Assembly: GCF_947496985.1 (NCBI RefSeq)
Contig: NZ_CANMEZ010000004.1
Span: 1 to 64,000 of the forward strand
From: an uncultured Kordia sp.
GTDB lineage: Bacteria; Bacteroidota; Bacteroidia; Flavobacteriales; Flavobacteriaceae
Reading direction: 5' to 3'
Length of the DNA stretch: 64,000 bases
This document shows positions 19,505 through 29,540 of this stretch, piece after piece (the first letter of the stretch is position 1; every line of letters starts with the position of its first letter). The position numbers and the translations under genes are program-made. The notes under the pieces are model-generated. The model saw nothing but the letters and a program-made list of their open reading frames with translations. It was not told the origin of the DNA and searched no databases.

Positions 19505-20479
19505 TTACCGTACCATACAAACGGAATTGACATTTCCTTTGTAATCGTACTCTTTGACAGGATTTGAAGGATCAAGAATCCATTGGTTGTCTACAATAAA
19601 TTTGTATTGATGTTTTCCACCTGATAGGAGTATGGTGAACTTCCAACCGTAATCCGTTTTGATCATTTTGAAACCATCTTCTGACCAATTATTAAAAGTT
19701 CCGGATAGTAATACTTTTTTAGCATTCTTATGACCACGAAGTTTAAAGGTATAATATGCTTTTACTTCCACAAGCGAATTGAATTGATCAAATTCGTTTC
19801 GTTTCTTGTTTGGATTCGCTTCATCACTAATCCACATGCCATCAATAATGAATTTATATTCGTAAATTCCTGGTCGTAATTGCAGTGTAATATACCAGCC
19901 ATTGTCTACTTTTGTCATTTGAAATAGCTGTTCATTCCATTTGTTAAACGAACCAGCAACAATTACTTTTTCAGCATCTTCATATCCTTTTAAATAAAAA
20001 GAAGTATTTCCTTCTTCCGAAGCAAAAGCGGAATACATTTTTAGATTGTAAACTTGTAAATTTTTTCCATATTTATCTTTCGCGGAAGCTATATTAGGAG
20101 TATTTTCTTCTGGCTCAGCCCAATAATTTTCATTGATTACAAATTTAAATTCCCAAGAAAATTCATCATCAAAATCAGCTACTTTTTTTCTGAATTCATA
20201 ACGATTTTCGTTAATTCTCGTCATGATCCATTTGTCTTTTACCCAATTATTGAATTGACCCGAAACCGCTACATTTTGTATGTTAGCTGATACATTTCCA
20301 ATAGGAATGCGTTCTTGACTAACATCATCAGTAACTTCAAAATAGTCACGTTTATCAAACGTAAAAACGACTTCATCACCTTCAATACGATAGCCTTTTG
20401 TCGTTTCTTGCTGAGCAAAAACACTAGCTGTTACGCAAAATAGGAAGTAAAGAATAATATGTTGTATGCTATTTTTCAA
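19505..20479 (-). CDS. Secreted protein with three CBM48/AMPK-type glycogen-binding-like domains
   Basis: Repeated VSGQFNNWVKDKW / VAGSFNKWNEQLFQM / LSGTFNNWSEDGFKM followed by YEFKF/YEYKFIIDG/HQYKFIVDNQW. Confidence 0.88.
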   Translation of the reverse strand: MKNSIQHIILYFLFCVTASVFAQQETTKGYRIEGDEVVFTFDKRDYFEVTDDVSQERIPIGNVSANIQNVAVSGQFNNWVKDKWIMTRINENRYEFRKKVADFDDEFSWEFKFVINENYWAEPEENTPNIASAKDKYGKNLQVYNLKMYSAFASEEGNTSFYLKGYEDAEKVIVAGSFNKWNEQLFQMTKVDNGWYITLQLRPGIYEYKFIIDGMWISDEANPNKKRNEFDQFNSLVEVKAYYTFKLRGHKNAKKVLLSGTFNNWSEDGFKMIKTDYGWKFTILLSGGKHQYKFIVDNQWILDPSNPVKEYDYKGNVNSVCMVR

Positions 20480-21444
20480 GGTCTAAATATAGGTGATTTA
20501 ATGAAATATAGTTTTTGTTTTTGATAATTGATAATCGTACGCTTGTATTTTAAAAATTCGTAGCCTAAAACGCCATCAACTGAAGTTCCATAAGCTTCTC
20601 GCATTTTACGCAAATTTGTAACAACGGTGTACATTGGTCCAACACCTTGCGTTTCACTCATTCTGAAATTATACAATTTTCCTGCCAAAACCTTAATTTT
20701 TCTGTTTCCAGCGCCGACAAGTGATAAGATACGCATTGGACGAAACTGTTCCAATATCTTTCGATGACTATTTTTATTAAGTTGATTAAATTCTGCGCCA
20801 GTGTCTAAAGCAAATCTAACTTTTCGTTTGTTAATCGTCCCAGAAACAACAATCGTATGTTTTTTTAAATCAAAATCTAAACTATCTGTAATCGTTTCTG
20901 CGTATACTTTATCGTCATATTTATTACCATGTTTATCAACTTTACTAAGCGTAATTTGATTCAGATATAAATCAATGAAAATTTCATAATCTTTCAGAAT
21001 ATTATACCCAATAATACCCAATAAATGCATTTTTTTGCTTTGTTCAATATGTGATAAATCAATCACATCAGACTTTTTATTTTTTAGACTAAACGTGGAT
21101 AGAATGAATTCGCTCAACTTTCGTTCATATGGTTGATCAATAATACGTGTAATGCCAGTCGTTTTAGCTTTTTTCTTAGTCAATCGTTGCCCTTTCGGGA
21201 AATGATTTTTATTTAGAATTAAGGTTTCTGAACCTGTATCAATGATGAAATCACCTTTTTGATTAAGAAATTCAGCTTCTACAACAATAAGTTGATCTAC
21301 AACTTTAAAAGGAATTCGCGCAGTATAATGATTCAAAAACTCTGCTTCTGGAAACAGAATTTCAACCGAAGTATCTTCCTCATTGGCCAATAAATGAACA
21401 CAACAGAGAAAGAATGCGATGACGGTTATGATAGATTTTCGCAT
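20476..21444 (-). CDS. Secreted retropepsin-like aspartic protease, two DTG motifs
   Basis: GDFIIDTGSETLIL and VRFALDTGAEFNQL; signal peptide; 4-bp overlap with the CBM48-like gene. Confidence 0.85.
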   Translation of the reverse strand: MRKSIITVIAFFLCCVHLLANEEDTSVEILFPEAEFLNHYTARIPFKVVDQLIVVEAEFLNQKGDFIIDTGSETLILNKNHFPKGQRLTKKKAKTTGITRIIDQPYERKLSEFILSTFSLKNKKSDVIDLSHIEQSKKMHLLGIIGYNILKDYEIFIDLYLNQITLSKVDKHGNKYDDKVYAETITDSLDFDLKKHTIVVSGTINKRKVRFALDTGAEFNQLNKNSHRKILEQFRPMRILSLVGAGNRKIKVLAGKLYNFRMSETQGVGPMYTVVTNLRKMREAYGTSVDGVLGYEFLKYKRTIINYQKQKLYFIKSPIFRP

Positions 21445-21650
21445 ATTATTTTGATTGATGATGATACAATATAGACGACAGTTTTTGAATTTTGTGACAG
21501 TTTAAGAAAGATTTAATAGGTTTTTAGCATTTAAAAATATTAAAAAAACATCATTATGAACGTTAGTGAAGCTATCTGCTTTAAAAGATTGCTTCGTTCT
21601 TCATAATGGAATTTTTACCTAAGATGGAAGTGAAACGTTCTAACATTCGA

Positions 21651-24600
21651 TTAAATCTGCAACTTCGCTATAATCTGTTTGTCTTTTGATTTTGCTAAAC
21701 GAATGATTTTTATTTCTTTGGTTTGCTTATCAGTTCCGTAATATGTGTACATAGTCACTTTCATAAACGTTGGATTCTCCACTTTTTGGTAGCGATCTCC
21801 GTAATAGTTTATCTTCACAAAATAATCGCCTTTGATGGCTTTTTTTAGCGTAAATTCTTCTGGTCCAAAACCTTGTGTCATATCTATTGATATTCTTCCG
21901 CCAATTCTTGTTTTAGTATGTTGATATGAACATTCTTCAAGTTTTGGGTCAATTACATACAAATCGATATCTGTATCATTGTGATTCCAATCAACGACAA
22001 CGCGTACATCAAATGTTTCAAATTTTGGATCAACTTTTATGCTATCAAGCGCACTTGTATCTATATCACCTTTATATTTTTCAACCAAATAATTGATTTC
22101 ATGTGAAACAATTGAATTCAAACCAGGAAAATTACGTCTGTTGGTATTTTTATAAATCTTACCAGAAAGAATGCTTTCATATAAATCAAAGGCTTTTTGA
22201 CATTCGCCTACATTTTCGTGTGCAATAGCTAAATCACGATACGACTGTACGTCTTCTGTTCGTAATTCCAACACACGTTTAAAAATAAATAATGCTAAAT
22301 TATATTGATTGTTTGCTTGCAATTGATAGCCAAATACTTTCAATAATTCGTAATTGTCAAAGTCAGTCTCAGCAATATTTGATAAAATTCGATCAGAATA
22401 AACAATAGCATTAAAATGATTTCTAAATAGATTAGAAACATCAGCATAATATGCTGGTGTTTTTCTATATTTTGAGCGCTGTATCAAATAAAAACTGTAC
22501 GCTTCTTCCATCGTTTTAAATGCTAGTAATTCCTTTACATAAGGTGTATTTACAATTTGATCAGCAACTTTTAATGAACCTTTGTATGTCTGTATCTTTT
22601 TCGTTTCATGTGCAGAAGGTTGTGGCTGTTGTTGTATCTCCGAATTTTGAGAATTCACATTTCCTTCAGCATCAACATTAAAAACGATAGGTAATGCATA
22701 CCGAACTTCAACATTTTGACCGCGTTGTTTTCCAGGAATCATTTGTGGTAGCAAGTTTATTACACGTTTTACTTCTTCAGAAATACGTTCATGAGACGAT
22801 CGTACTAAAATCGCTTCCACATTGCCTTCTTGATTAATTGTAAACATGGTCGAAATACGCTGTCTACCAGATGGTAAATTAAGTTCATTAACAATAGTCG
22901 TATTAAAATTATCAGTAAAATGTAGTTGTACTTTTTTGGAAAAGCATTGTTTTTGCTCACTTTTATTTGCAATTGATTCACAACCAGGAAACACGGGAGC
23001 ATTTTCTATAATTGTAAATGGAACTTCTTCAAGTATTTCCTCCTCATCTTCAAAAATATCTATAGTTTCTGTACCTACTGGTAAGGTGAAATTTAAGTTT
23101 TCAGATTGAGAATTTATATAGCCATCTGACATACTAATAGATCCTTGTAACATCTGTAAGTTCTGAGAAACGATAATTTCTTCTTCAATATCTTCAGTAA
23201 GAACTATTTCAGTAGGTCTATAATTGGGGTTTTTCTCTATTTTTGCAAGTATTTTATTGTATTCCTCTAATAACTCTGCTGGCGGCTCAATTTTGTAACG
23301 TACATAGTCCATTACTTGTTCTAAGACAATCAATGAAGTATAATCGGTAACCAAACTATAGGTTGTAGCTAAGTTTACAATTTCAGTTTTATGTTGTTCA
23401 ACATTTTTTTGTAAATGCGCTAATTTTTTTTGTGCCCACATACGTGGAATTCCAGCAACATTTGCTTGTCCGTCTTTGAAGTTTAAAATAATGGTTTCTT
23501 CAGTTGTACTACCATGTCCAAAATTTAAAATAATGCTATCATCGTTTTGCATATTTCTTCCAGTAATGGAGAATGTGTTTTCAACAATTTTTGGTGTATT
23601 TGGATATACTTCAAGTTGTTTGGAATTTGACGAAAAACCTAAGAATTTATATTGTTCATATTTAATGTCCGAAAAAGCTTCTATTACAGTTTTAGTACTT
23701 AAATTGATATACTTTCCATTGGAAGCTTCTACCATTTGAGTCAAGCTTGTATGATTCGATTTCGTTAAGCTGTTTACTATAATTAAAGATGTTTCTGAAT
23801 CGTAGGTTGCATTACTTAATGACTGAATTCCATCTGAAAATAATAATACAAGATCAGATCTTTTAATATTGGAGTTCAGTATGTTATAATTGGTTCCTCC
23901 ATCATAAATTGTATTTTCAATTTCGTTTTTTAAACCGCTCCAATTTCCGTTGCAAATATCAAATGTTTTATCGGTTAAAACCACATTACTAAACGATTTG
24001 AAATGTACTTTTACATTTTCTAGATATGAAAAATATGTTTCTAGAAACTTCAATTCTTTTTGAATATTTCGTTCTTTCATAGAAAATGAAGCGTCCCAAA
24101 ATAGGGTAATTTCATCTGCTTTTTTACGAATTATTTTTTTAGGATTTAAAATGATATGCGAGTAAAAATAATCATCTGAAATAAATAATTTTTTTGTATC
24201 AATTGCTGCCGGAACTTTAATTAAAATGTTATTATTTGGAATGTAATTTGTCTTACTGATATTAGTGCTAAAGTTGCGATTCCAGTTTTCAAACTTTAAT
24301 CCAGAAACCTGTCCTTTTTGAACTACAGGTATCTTTTCTTGTTCAAATACAGTAACTGCTAGCTTGAATGTATCTAATTTGTTTTTAAAATCTAATGGTA
24401 AATCGTAATAATAACCATCTTTCTTATAAATAAGTTCCTGTTCATACGCTAATACAACACGTTTGTATCCTTTGGCAGGAATTGGATAGATACGCGCTTT
24501 GTAATTGTTTCCAGTTCCTTTTTCAAGCAATGCCGGATCAACTCTACGGCGAACAACTTCTTCAAAAGCAATTCTACCTAATTCTTTATCAACTACAACG

Positions 24601-24875
24601 GCTTCTCTTAGTTTTCCATTAACATCTAATGCAAAGCGAGAAACTTCTGAATTCATTCCTAACGGAAATGATAATTCACCTTCTAGTACTTGATTTGTAG
24701 GATTGTAATACAACATGTCAAAAGTTGTAGTGGCTTTGTTTCCAATAATTTCAACAGTAATATCTAAAGAAGAAAGACCTACTTGGGTTTTGCCTGCTTT
24801 TAAGATAGGCGACTTTTGTGCGATACTATTTGTGGTAAAAAATAGTAATAACACGAATGGTATTAGTGTTTTCAT
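21651..24875 (-). CDS. VIT + VWA domain protein with TonB C-terminal-like domain, TPR-like region and DUF2135-like C-terminus
   Basis: N-terminal VIT features (ELSFPLG, FEEVVRRRVDPALLE, RVVLAYEQEL); VWA LFWDASFSM; FPGCE...KQCFSKKVQLHFTDNFN TonB_C-like; C-term RVVVDWNHNDTDIDLYVIDP. Confidence 0.87.
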   Translation of the reverse strand: MKTLIPFVLLLFFTTNSIAQKSPILKAGKTQVGLSSLDITVEIIGNKATTTFDMLYYNPTNQVLEGELSFPLGMNSEVSRFALDVNGKLREAVVVDKELGRIAFEEVVRRRVDPALLEKGTGNNYKARIYPIPAKGYKRVVLAYEQELIYKKDGYYYDLPLDFKNKLDTFKLAVTVFEQEKIPVVQKGQVSGLKFENWNRNFSTNISKTNYIPNNNILIKVPAAIDTKKLFISDDYFYSHIILNPKKIIRKKADEITLFWDASFSMKERNIQKELKFLETYFSYLENVKVHFKSFSNVVLTDKTFDICNGNWSGLKNEIENTIYDGGTNYNILNSNIKRSDLVLLFSDGIQSLSNATYDSETSLIIVNSLTKSNHTSLTQMVEASNGKYINLSTKTVIEAFSDIKYEQYKFLGFSSNSKQLEVYPNTPKIVENTFSITGRNMQNDDSIILNFGHGSTTEETIILNFKDGQANVAGIPRMWAQKKLAHLQKNVEQHKTEIVNLATTYSLVTDYTSLIVLEQVMDYVRYKIEPPAELLEEYNKILAKIEKNPNYRPTEIVLTEDIEEEIIVSQNLQMLQGSISMSDGYINSQSENLNFTLPVGTETIDIFEDEEEILEEVPFTIIENAPVFPGCESIANKSEQKQCFSKKVQLHFTDNFNTTIVNELNLPSGRQRISTMFTINQEGNVEAILVRSSHERISEEVKRVINLLPQMIPGKQRGQNVEVRYALPIVFNVDAEGNVNSQNSEIQQQPQPSAHETKKIQTYKGSLKVADQIVNTPYVKELLAFKTMEEAYSFYLIQRSKYRKTPAYYADVSNLFRNHFNAIVYSDRILSNIAETDFDNYELLKVFGYQLQANNQYNLALFIFKRVLELRTEDVQSYRDLAIAHENVGECQKAFDLYESILSGKIYKNTNRRNFPGLNSIVSHEINYLVEKYKGDIDTSALDSIKVDPKFETFDVRVVVDWNHNDTDIDLYVIDPKLEECSYQHTKTRIGGRISIDMTQGFGPEEFTLKKAIKGDYFVKINYYGDRYQKVENPTFMKVTMYTYYGTDKQTKEIKIIRLAKSKDKQIIAKLQI

Positions 24876-25120
24876 AATATCGGTTTTTGAGACTAAAGTA
24901 TTGTGTGTTTTTAATCAATTTTTATACCATTTTTAGAAAACTTTAAGAATTGCAGATTTATAAATGTAGAATTTTATAATAATTACAAAACGTAAGAAAG
25001 TAATTTCAGCATATAGAAATAAAAAATATGTCATAATAGTTTATCATAAAGTTTAATAACTACCATAACCCAAAAGCGAAGCGTCCAAAAAACCAATACC
25101 TAACAAGAGAAACATTCCAA

Positions 25121-25990
25121 TTAATGATGCTCTGCAACAAATGTTTTAAACTTATTCCACGTATCGGCAGCATTTGGTCCAACCCAACCATGTCCTTCAT
25201 TTGGATAAAACGTAAAACTATGTGTAACTCCTAAAGTTGTGAGTTTATCACTTAAATCCATTCCTTGCGAATTTGGAATTAAAGGATCTTGTCCGCCATA
25301 AAACAAAATTGTTGGTGGAGCGGAAGCTGTTACTTTATGAAAAGGACTAAAACCTTCCAAAAGAGGAACAACTAAGTCCATTCCTAATAAATCTATATAC
25401 GCTTGAATAGCTGGATCAGCACTATCTAAATACGCTTGATCTGCTAAATTTGTAGGTCCTACAATACTTGCCACCATATTTACATCTGCTTCAGTGTCAT
25501 AATCATAACTCCAAAGCATTGACAAATGCGCACCAGCGCTTGTACCTAAAAAACCATAATCTTCCGAAATAATATATTCTTCGTTTTTCGTTTTTAAGTC
25601 ATTAATAATAGCCGAAATATCTTCTAATTGCATTGGAAACGGAGAAGTAGTGTCATTTGCCAAACGGTAATTAATATTCACAATTGCGTATTCAGGTAAG
25701 TCAGTTTGCATCAATTCTATAAACGTTGACATCTCTGATTTATCACCAGAAGTCCAACCACCACCATGTACTAAAATCATCACTTTGGTTGCAAGTGTTC
25801 TATTTTGAGGTAAATAAATATCATATACTTGATCACTATCAGCGCCATACGAAACATTCAGCATCGTTTTTGCTTCTACAGTGGTTTCATCCGTTGGCGT
25901 TGGCGAAAGTACTGTGTCATTATCTTCTGAACAAGCATAGGTAAGTAAAATGAAAAGACTTAAAATACCTGCGTAAAATGATTTTTTCAT
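25121..25990 (-). CDS. Alpha/beta hydrolase (carboxylesterase-like) lipoprotein
   Basis: Lipobox LTYACSED; HGGGWTSGDKS; FLGTSAGAHLSML; GHGWVG. Confidence 0.9.
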   Translation of the reverse strand: MKKSFYAGILSLFILLTYACSEDNDTVLSPTPTDETTVEAKTMLNVSYGADSDQVYDIYLPQNRTLATKVMILVHGGGWTSGDKSEMSTFIELMQTDLPEYAIVNINYRLANDTTSPFPMQLEDISAIINDLKTKNEEYIISEDYGFLGTSAGAHLSMLWSYDYDTEADVNMVASIVGPTNLADQAYLDSADPAIQAYIDLLGMDLVVPLLEGFSPFHKVTASAPPTILFYGGQDPLIPNSQGMDLSDKLTTLGVTHSFTFYPNEGHGWVGPNAADTWNKFKTFVAEHH

Positions 25991-26218
25991 GAGATTGGTT
26001 TTAATAGTAATGCAAACGCAATATCTTAAAAAAAAGTATACAAAAATCTTAATATTAACTTAAATTTTCAACAAATACATGATGTTAAAAGGCTTAATAA
26101 TCAATGATTTATATTTAATTGAAATCATATATATATACTGTAAAATCTAGTTTATGGAAAGAATGTATATAATTACTAAAAATCAATTACTTTTGTGTCA
26201 CAAAGTTGTGAATATACG

Positions 26219-26842
26219 ATGGCTCAATTTATAAAACTATATAACGAAAATCCAAATCCGAAAGAAATCAAAAAGGTAATTGATGTACTTCGAAATGGCG
26301 GATTGGTTATTTATCCAACCGATACGGTATATGGATTGGGTTGTGATATCACAAATACTAAAGCTTTGCAACGCATCGCAAAAATAAAAGGCATCAAGCT
26401 TGAGAAGGCAAATTTCTCTTTCATCTGTAACGATTTAAGCCATATTAGCGATTACATTCGACAAATTGATACAGCAACGTATAAAATTCTCAAAAAGGCA
26501 TTACCAGGTCCGTACACGTTTATTCTTCCTGGAAATAACAATCTTCCAAAAGTATTCAAAAAGCGTAAAACGGTCGGAATTCGTGTGCCAAACAATACTA
26601 TTGCACGTACCATAGTGCAAGAATTAGGAAATCCAATTGTATCTACATCAATCTACGATGAAGATGATATTGTAGAATATACAACGGATCCTGAGTTGAT
26701 TTTGGAAAAGTGGGACAATTTGGTTGATATTGTTATTGATGGTGGTTATGGCGATAATGTGGCGTCTACAATCATTGATTTATCTGGTTATGAACCAGAA
26801 ATTATTAGAGAAGGAAAAGGAGATATAGATGTTATTTTTTAA
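26219..26842 (+). CDS. L-threonylcarbamoyladenylate synthase (Sua5/YciO/YrdC family)
   Basis: IYPTDTVYGLGCDI, KALPGPYTFILPG, VGIRVPN; ATG at 26219 preferred to the GTG at 26195. Confidence 0.92.
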   Translation: MAQFIKLYNENPNPKEIKKVIDVLRNGGLVIYPTDTVYGLGCDITNTKALQRIAKIKGIKLEKANFSFICNDLSHISDYIRQIDTATYKILKKALPGPYTFILPGNNNLPKVFKKRKTVGIRVPNNTIARTIVQELGNPIVSTSIYDEDDIVEYTTDPELILEKWDNLVDIVIDGGYGDNVASTIIDLSGYEPEIIREGKGDIDVIF

Positions 26843-26861
26843 ATTAAAGCGAAAGTAATAC

Positions 26862-27905
26862 ATGAAATATTTAAAAATCATTGGATTTATTATTCTAATC
26901 GGAATCATCATTGGAGGAATTTTTGTCTATCCAAAAGCTTCCATGTATTTCTATGGAAAGAAAACGTCTTCAATTACAGAAACAACGAACTTTTTTGTAA
27001 AAACAGACGCAGTATTTTCAGAAGTTATACAGGATTTAAAAGATAAAGGAATCATTGATGATACTGAAAAATTTAGTGAATATGCTGCATTTAGAAATCT
27101 AAAACAAGGTACACTAGAAGCTGGAAAATATAGCTTTGCTAAAAATGTTGCTTATAGTAAAGTTTTAGAAGATTTGCGCCAAGGAAATGGAGAAAAAGAA
27201 GTGCAAGTTACTTTCAATAACGCACGAACAAAGAAAGAACTTGCGGAAAAAATTGCTGTAAATCTTGAATTATCAGCAGATGACATTTTAAAAAGAGTTA
27301 CAGACGAAGCTTTTACAAGCAAATATGGATTTAATACGACAACAATCAATACGATGTTTATTCCAAACACATACAATGCGTATTGGGATATTTCAGCGGA
27401 TGACTTAATTGCTAAACTTGCCAAAGAATACAAACGTTTTTGGACACCAGCACGAAAAGCCAAAGCCAAAGCGTTAAATATGTCGCAAGCGGAAGTTTCT
27501 ACATTAGCTTCCATAGTGCTTTGTGAAACCATCAAAATGGACGAAGCGCCTAAAATAGCTGGTGTATATGTCAACAGATTGAAAAGAGGGATTCCTTTAG
27601 ATGCCGATCCGACGTTGAAGTGGATTTTAGGCGATTTTGAAATCAAAAGAATTTTAAACAAAGATAAAGAGCTCGATTCTCCTTATAATACCTACAAAAA
27701 TACAGGATTGCCACCAGGACCCATCTACATTCCTTCTGAGCAGTATATAGACGCCGTGTTGAATTATGAAAAACATGATTATATCTTTTTCTGTGCGAAA
27801 GAAGATTTCTCAGGCTATTCAAACTTTGCAAAAACCAACAGACAACACGAAATCAATGCCCGCAAATACCATAAAGCATTAAACGAAAGAAATATTTATC
27901 GCTAA
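26862..27905 (+). CDS. mltG: Endolytic transglycosylase MltG
   Basis: N-terminal TM, LASIVLCET, VAGVYVNRL-like IAGVYVNRLKRGIPLDADPT, SPYNTYKNTGLPPGPI. Confidence 0.95.
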   Translation: MKYLKIIGFIILIGIIIGGIFVYPKASMYFYGKKTSSITETTNFFVKTDAVFSEVIQDLKDKGIIDDTEKFSEYAAFRNLKQGTLEAGKYSFAKNVAYSKVLEDLRQGNGEKEVQVTFNNARTKKELAEKIAVNLELSADDILKRVTDEAFTSKYGFNTTTINTMFIPNTYNAYWDISADDLIAKLAKEYKRFWTPARKAKAKALNMSQAEVSTLASIVLCETIKMDEAPKIAGVYVNRLKRGIPLDADPTLKWILGDFEIKRILNKDKELDSPYNTYKNTGLPPGPIYIPSEQYIDAVLNYEKHDYIFFCAKEDFSGYSNFAKTNRQHEINARKYHKALNERNIYR

Positions 27906-29359
27906 TGTCTAAATACAGTCGTAGAGATTTTTCAAAATTAATTGTACTTGGTGGAATCGGTTACACGATTTGGTCATGTGCAGATGATAAAACAGCGCAA
28001 AAAGGAAAAGCTACTGAAGAAGTAGCAACACCTAAAATGCCCGAATTACTTCCCGAAAACATAAAAATTTACGAAAAAGCAAATGCTGAATACCAAGAAT
28101 TAGCAATCCGATTCAACAAGCGAATTCAGCAAGCTCCAACGTTTATAGCACAATGTTTCAATACGGAAGGTGTTGTTGCAGCAATGAAATTTTCCATTTT
28201 TAAAGATTTAAAAGTGGTTGTAAAAAGCGGCGGACATAGTTTTGAAGGTTTTTCAAGTACAAATGATGGTTTGGTGATTGACGTTTCGGCAATGAAAAAA
28301 ATGCAATGGAATGCAGATCATAGTATTGTGGTGGAAACAGGTTGTGTACTCAAAGAGCTGTATAATGAACTATTGCCAAAACAGCGCATAATTCCTTCTG
28401 GATCGTGTGCCACAGTAGGAATTGGCGGTTTAACTTTAGGTGGTGGCTACGGTTTTTTTAGTCGTAAATATGGTTTGACATGTGATAGTTTGGAAGCTAT
28501 TACATTAGTTGATGGAAATGGAAACGTACATAAGGAAACAGGCAAATCAGCCATATTAAAAGCCTGTAAAGGTGGCGGAAACGGTAACTTTGGCGTTATT
28601 ACCAAAATGGAATTCAGAACCTATCAGGCGCCAAAATACTTTCAAGCATTTCGTTGTAAATCGTATAAATTAGATACTGCAAGCGCTAAAAATTTATTGA
28701 AAACATGGTTTGAATTGGCTGGAACGTTACCAAAATCGAGTTTTTCTGCATTTGTATTGAATGGAAAAACATTGACAATTCTTATCACAAACTATGACGA
28801 TAGAGCAGAAGCAGCCGTTTTAAAAGTATATAATGCTTTAAAAAAGATATCAAACAAAGGAACGATTGGAAGTAAACGTGCATTACCAAAAGCTCTAAAA
28901 ACATTTTATGGCGTACAACATCCGTTGTATTTTAAAAATGCTTGCGCAGGATTGTACAAGGATTTTTCAGAAATTGAAGGATGTATTGATGATATCATTA
29001 AAAAAGTGATTACAACCAGCGGTTTGATTTATCAAGTAAATACAGTTGGTGGGAATGTGAATTCTAAATCTTTAGAAAAACGTTCGGTATTTCCACACAG
29101 AAATTTACCGTTTTGGTCAGAATTACAATCATATTGGGAAAAACCAACACAAGAAGAACGTTTAGTTACAGCGTTTCAAGAAATTCAACAGCGTTTTTAC
29201 GATCATGGAATCCGTAAGCATTACAGAAACTATCCAGATATCAATTTCAAAGATTGGCAAAAAGCATATTACGGAAAGTACCTTCCAGAACTACAAGAAA
29301 TCAAAAAACAACTTGATCCTGACAATCGTATACAACATCCGCAAAGTATAAAGGTATAA
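27905..29359 (+). CDS. FAD-binding (berberine-bridge type) oxidoreductase with Tat-like lipoprotein signal
   Basis: SRRDFSKLIVLGGIGYTIWSC; VVKSGGHSFEGFSS; GLTLGGGYGFFSRKYGL; 1-bp overlap with mltG. Confidence 0.88.
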   Translation: MSKYSRRDFSKLIVLGGIGYTIWSCADDKTAQKGKATEEVATPKMPELLPENIKIYEKANAEYQELAIRFNKRIQQAPTFIAQCFNTEGVVAAMKFSIFKDLKVVVKSGGHSFEGFSSTNDGLVIDVSAMKKMQWNADHSIVVETGCVLKELYNELLPKQRIIPSGSCATVGIGGLTLGGGYGFFSRKYGLTCDSLEAITLVDGNGNVHKETGKSAILKACKGGGNGNFGVITKMEFRTYQAPKYFQAFRCKSYKLDTASAKNLLKTWFELAGTLPKSSFSAFVLNGKTLTILITNYDDRAEAAVLKVYNALKKISNKGTIGSKRALPKALKTFYGVQHPLYFKNACAGLYKDFSEIEGCIDDIIKKVITTSGLIYQVNTVGGNVNSKSLEKRSVFPHRNLPFWSELQSYWEKPTQEERLVTAFQEIQQRFYDHGIRKHYRNYPDINFKDWQKAYYGKYLPELQEIKKQLDPDNRIQHPQSIKV

Positions 29360-29447
29360 TACTTTAATCTGATTTTAAGAAAAAGACATGTATACTTCAA
29401 AAACAATGAATCTTAATTCATAACTAATTGCACGTTTCTTATTTTTA

Positions 29448-29479
29448 TTGTTTAACAATTTATTAATTAAGTTAAACAA
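29448..29479. promoter_or_regulatory. Perfect inverted repeat TTGTTTAAC-N14-GTTAAACAA upstream of the glutathione peroxidase gene
   Basis: Direct reading; followed by a TATTTTTG (-7-like) element. Confidence 0.5.
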
Positions 29480-29540
29480 AAATGTTTATTTTTGTACTAT
29501 ATCACTATTTAGATAAATACGTTCTACCTAAAACATAGCT

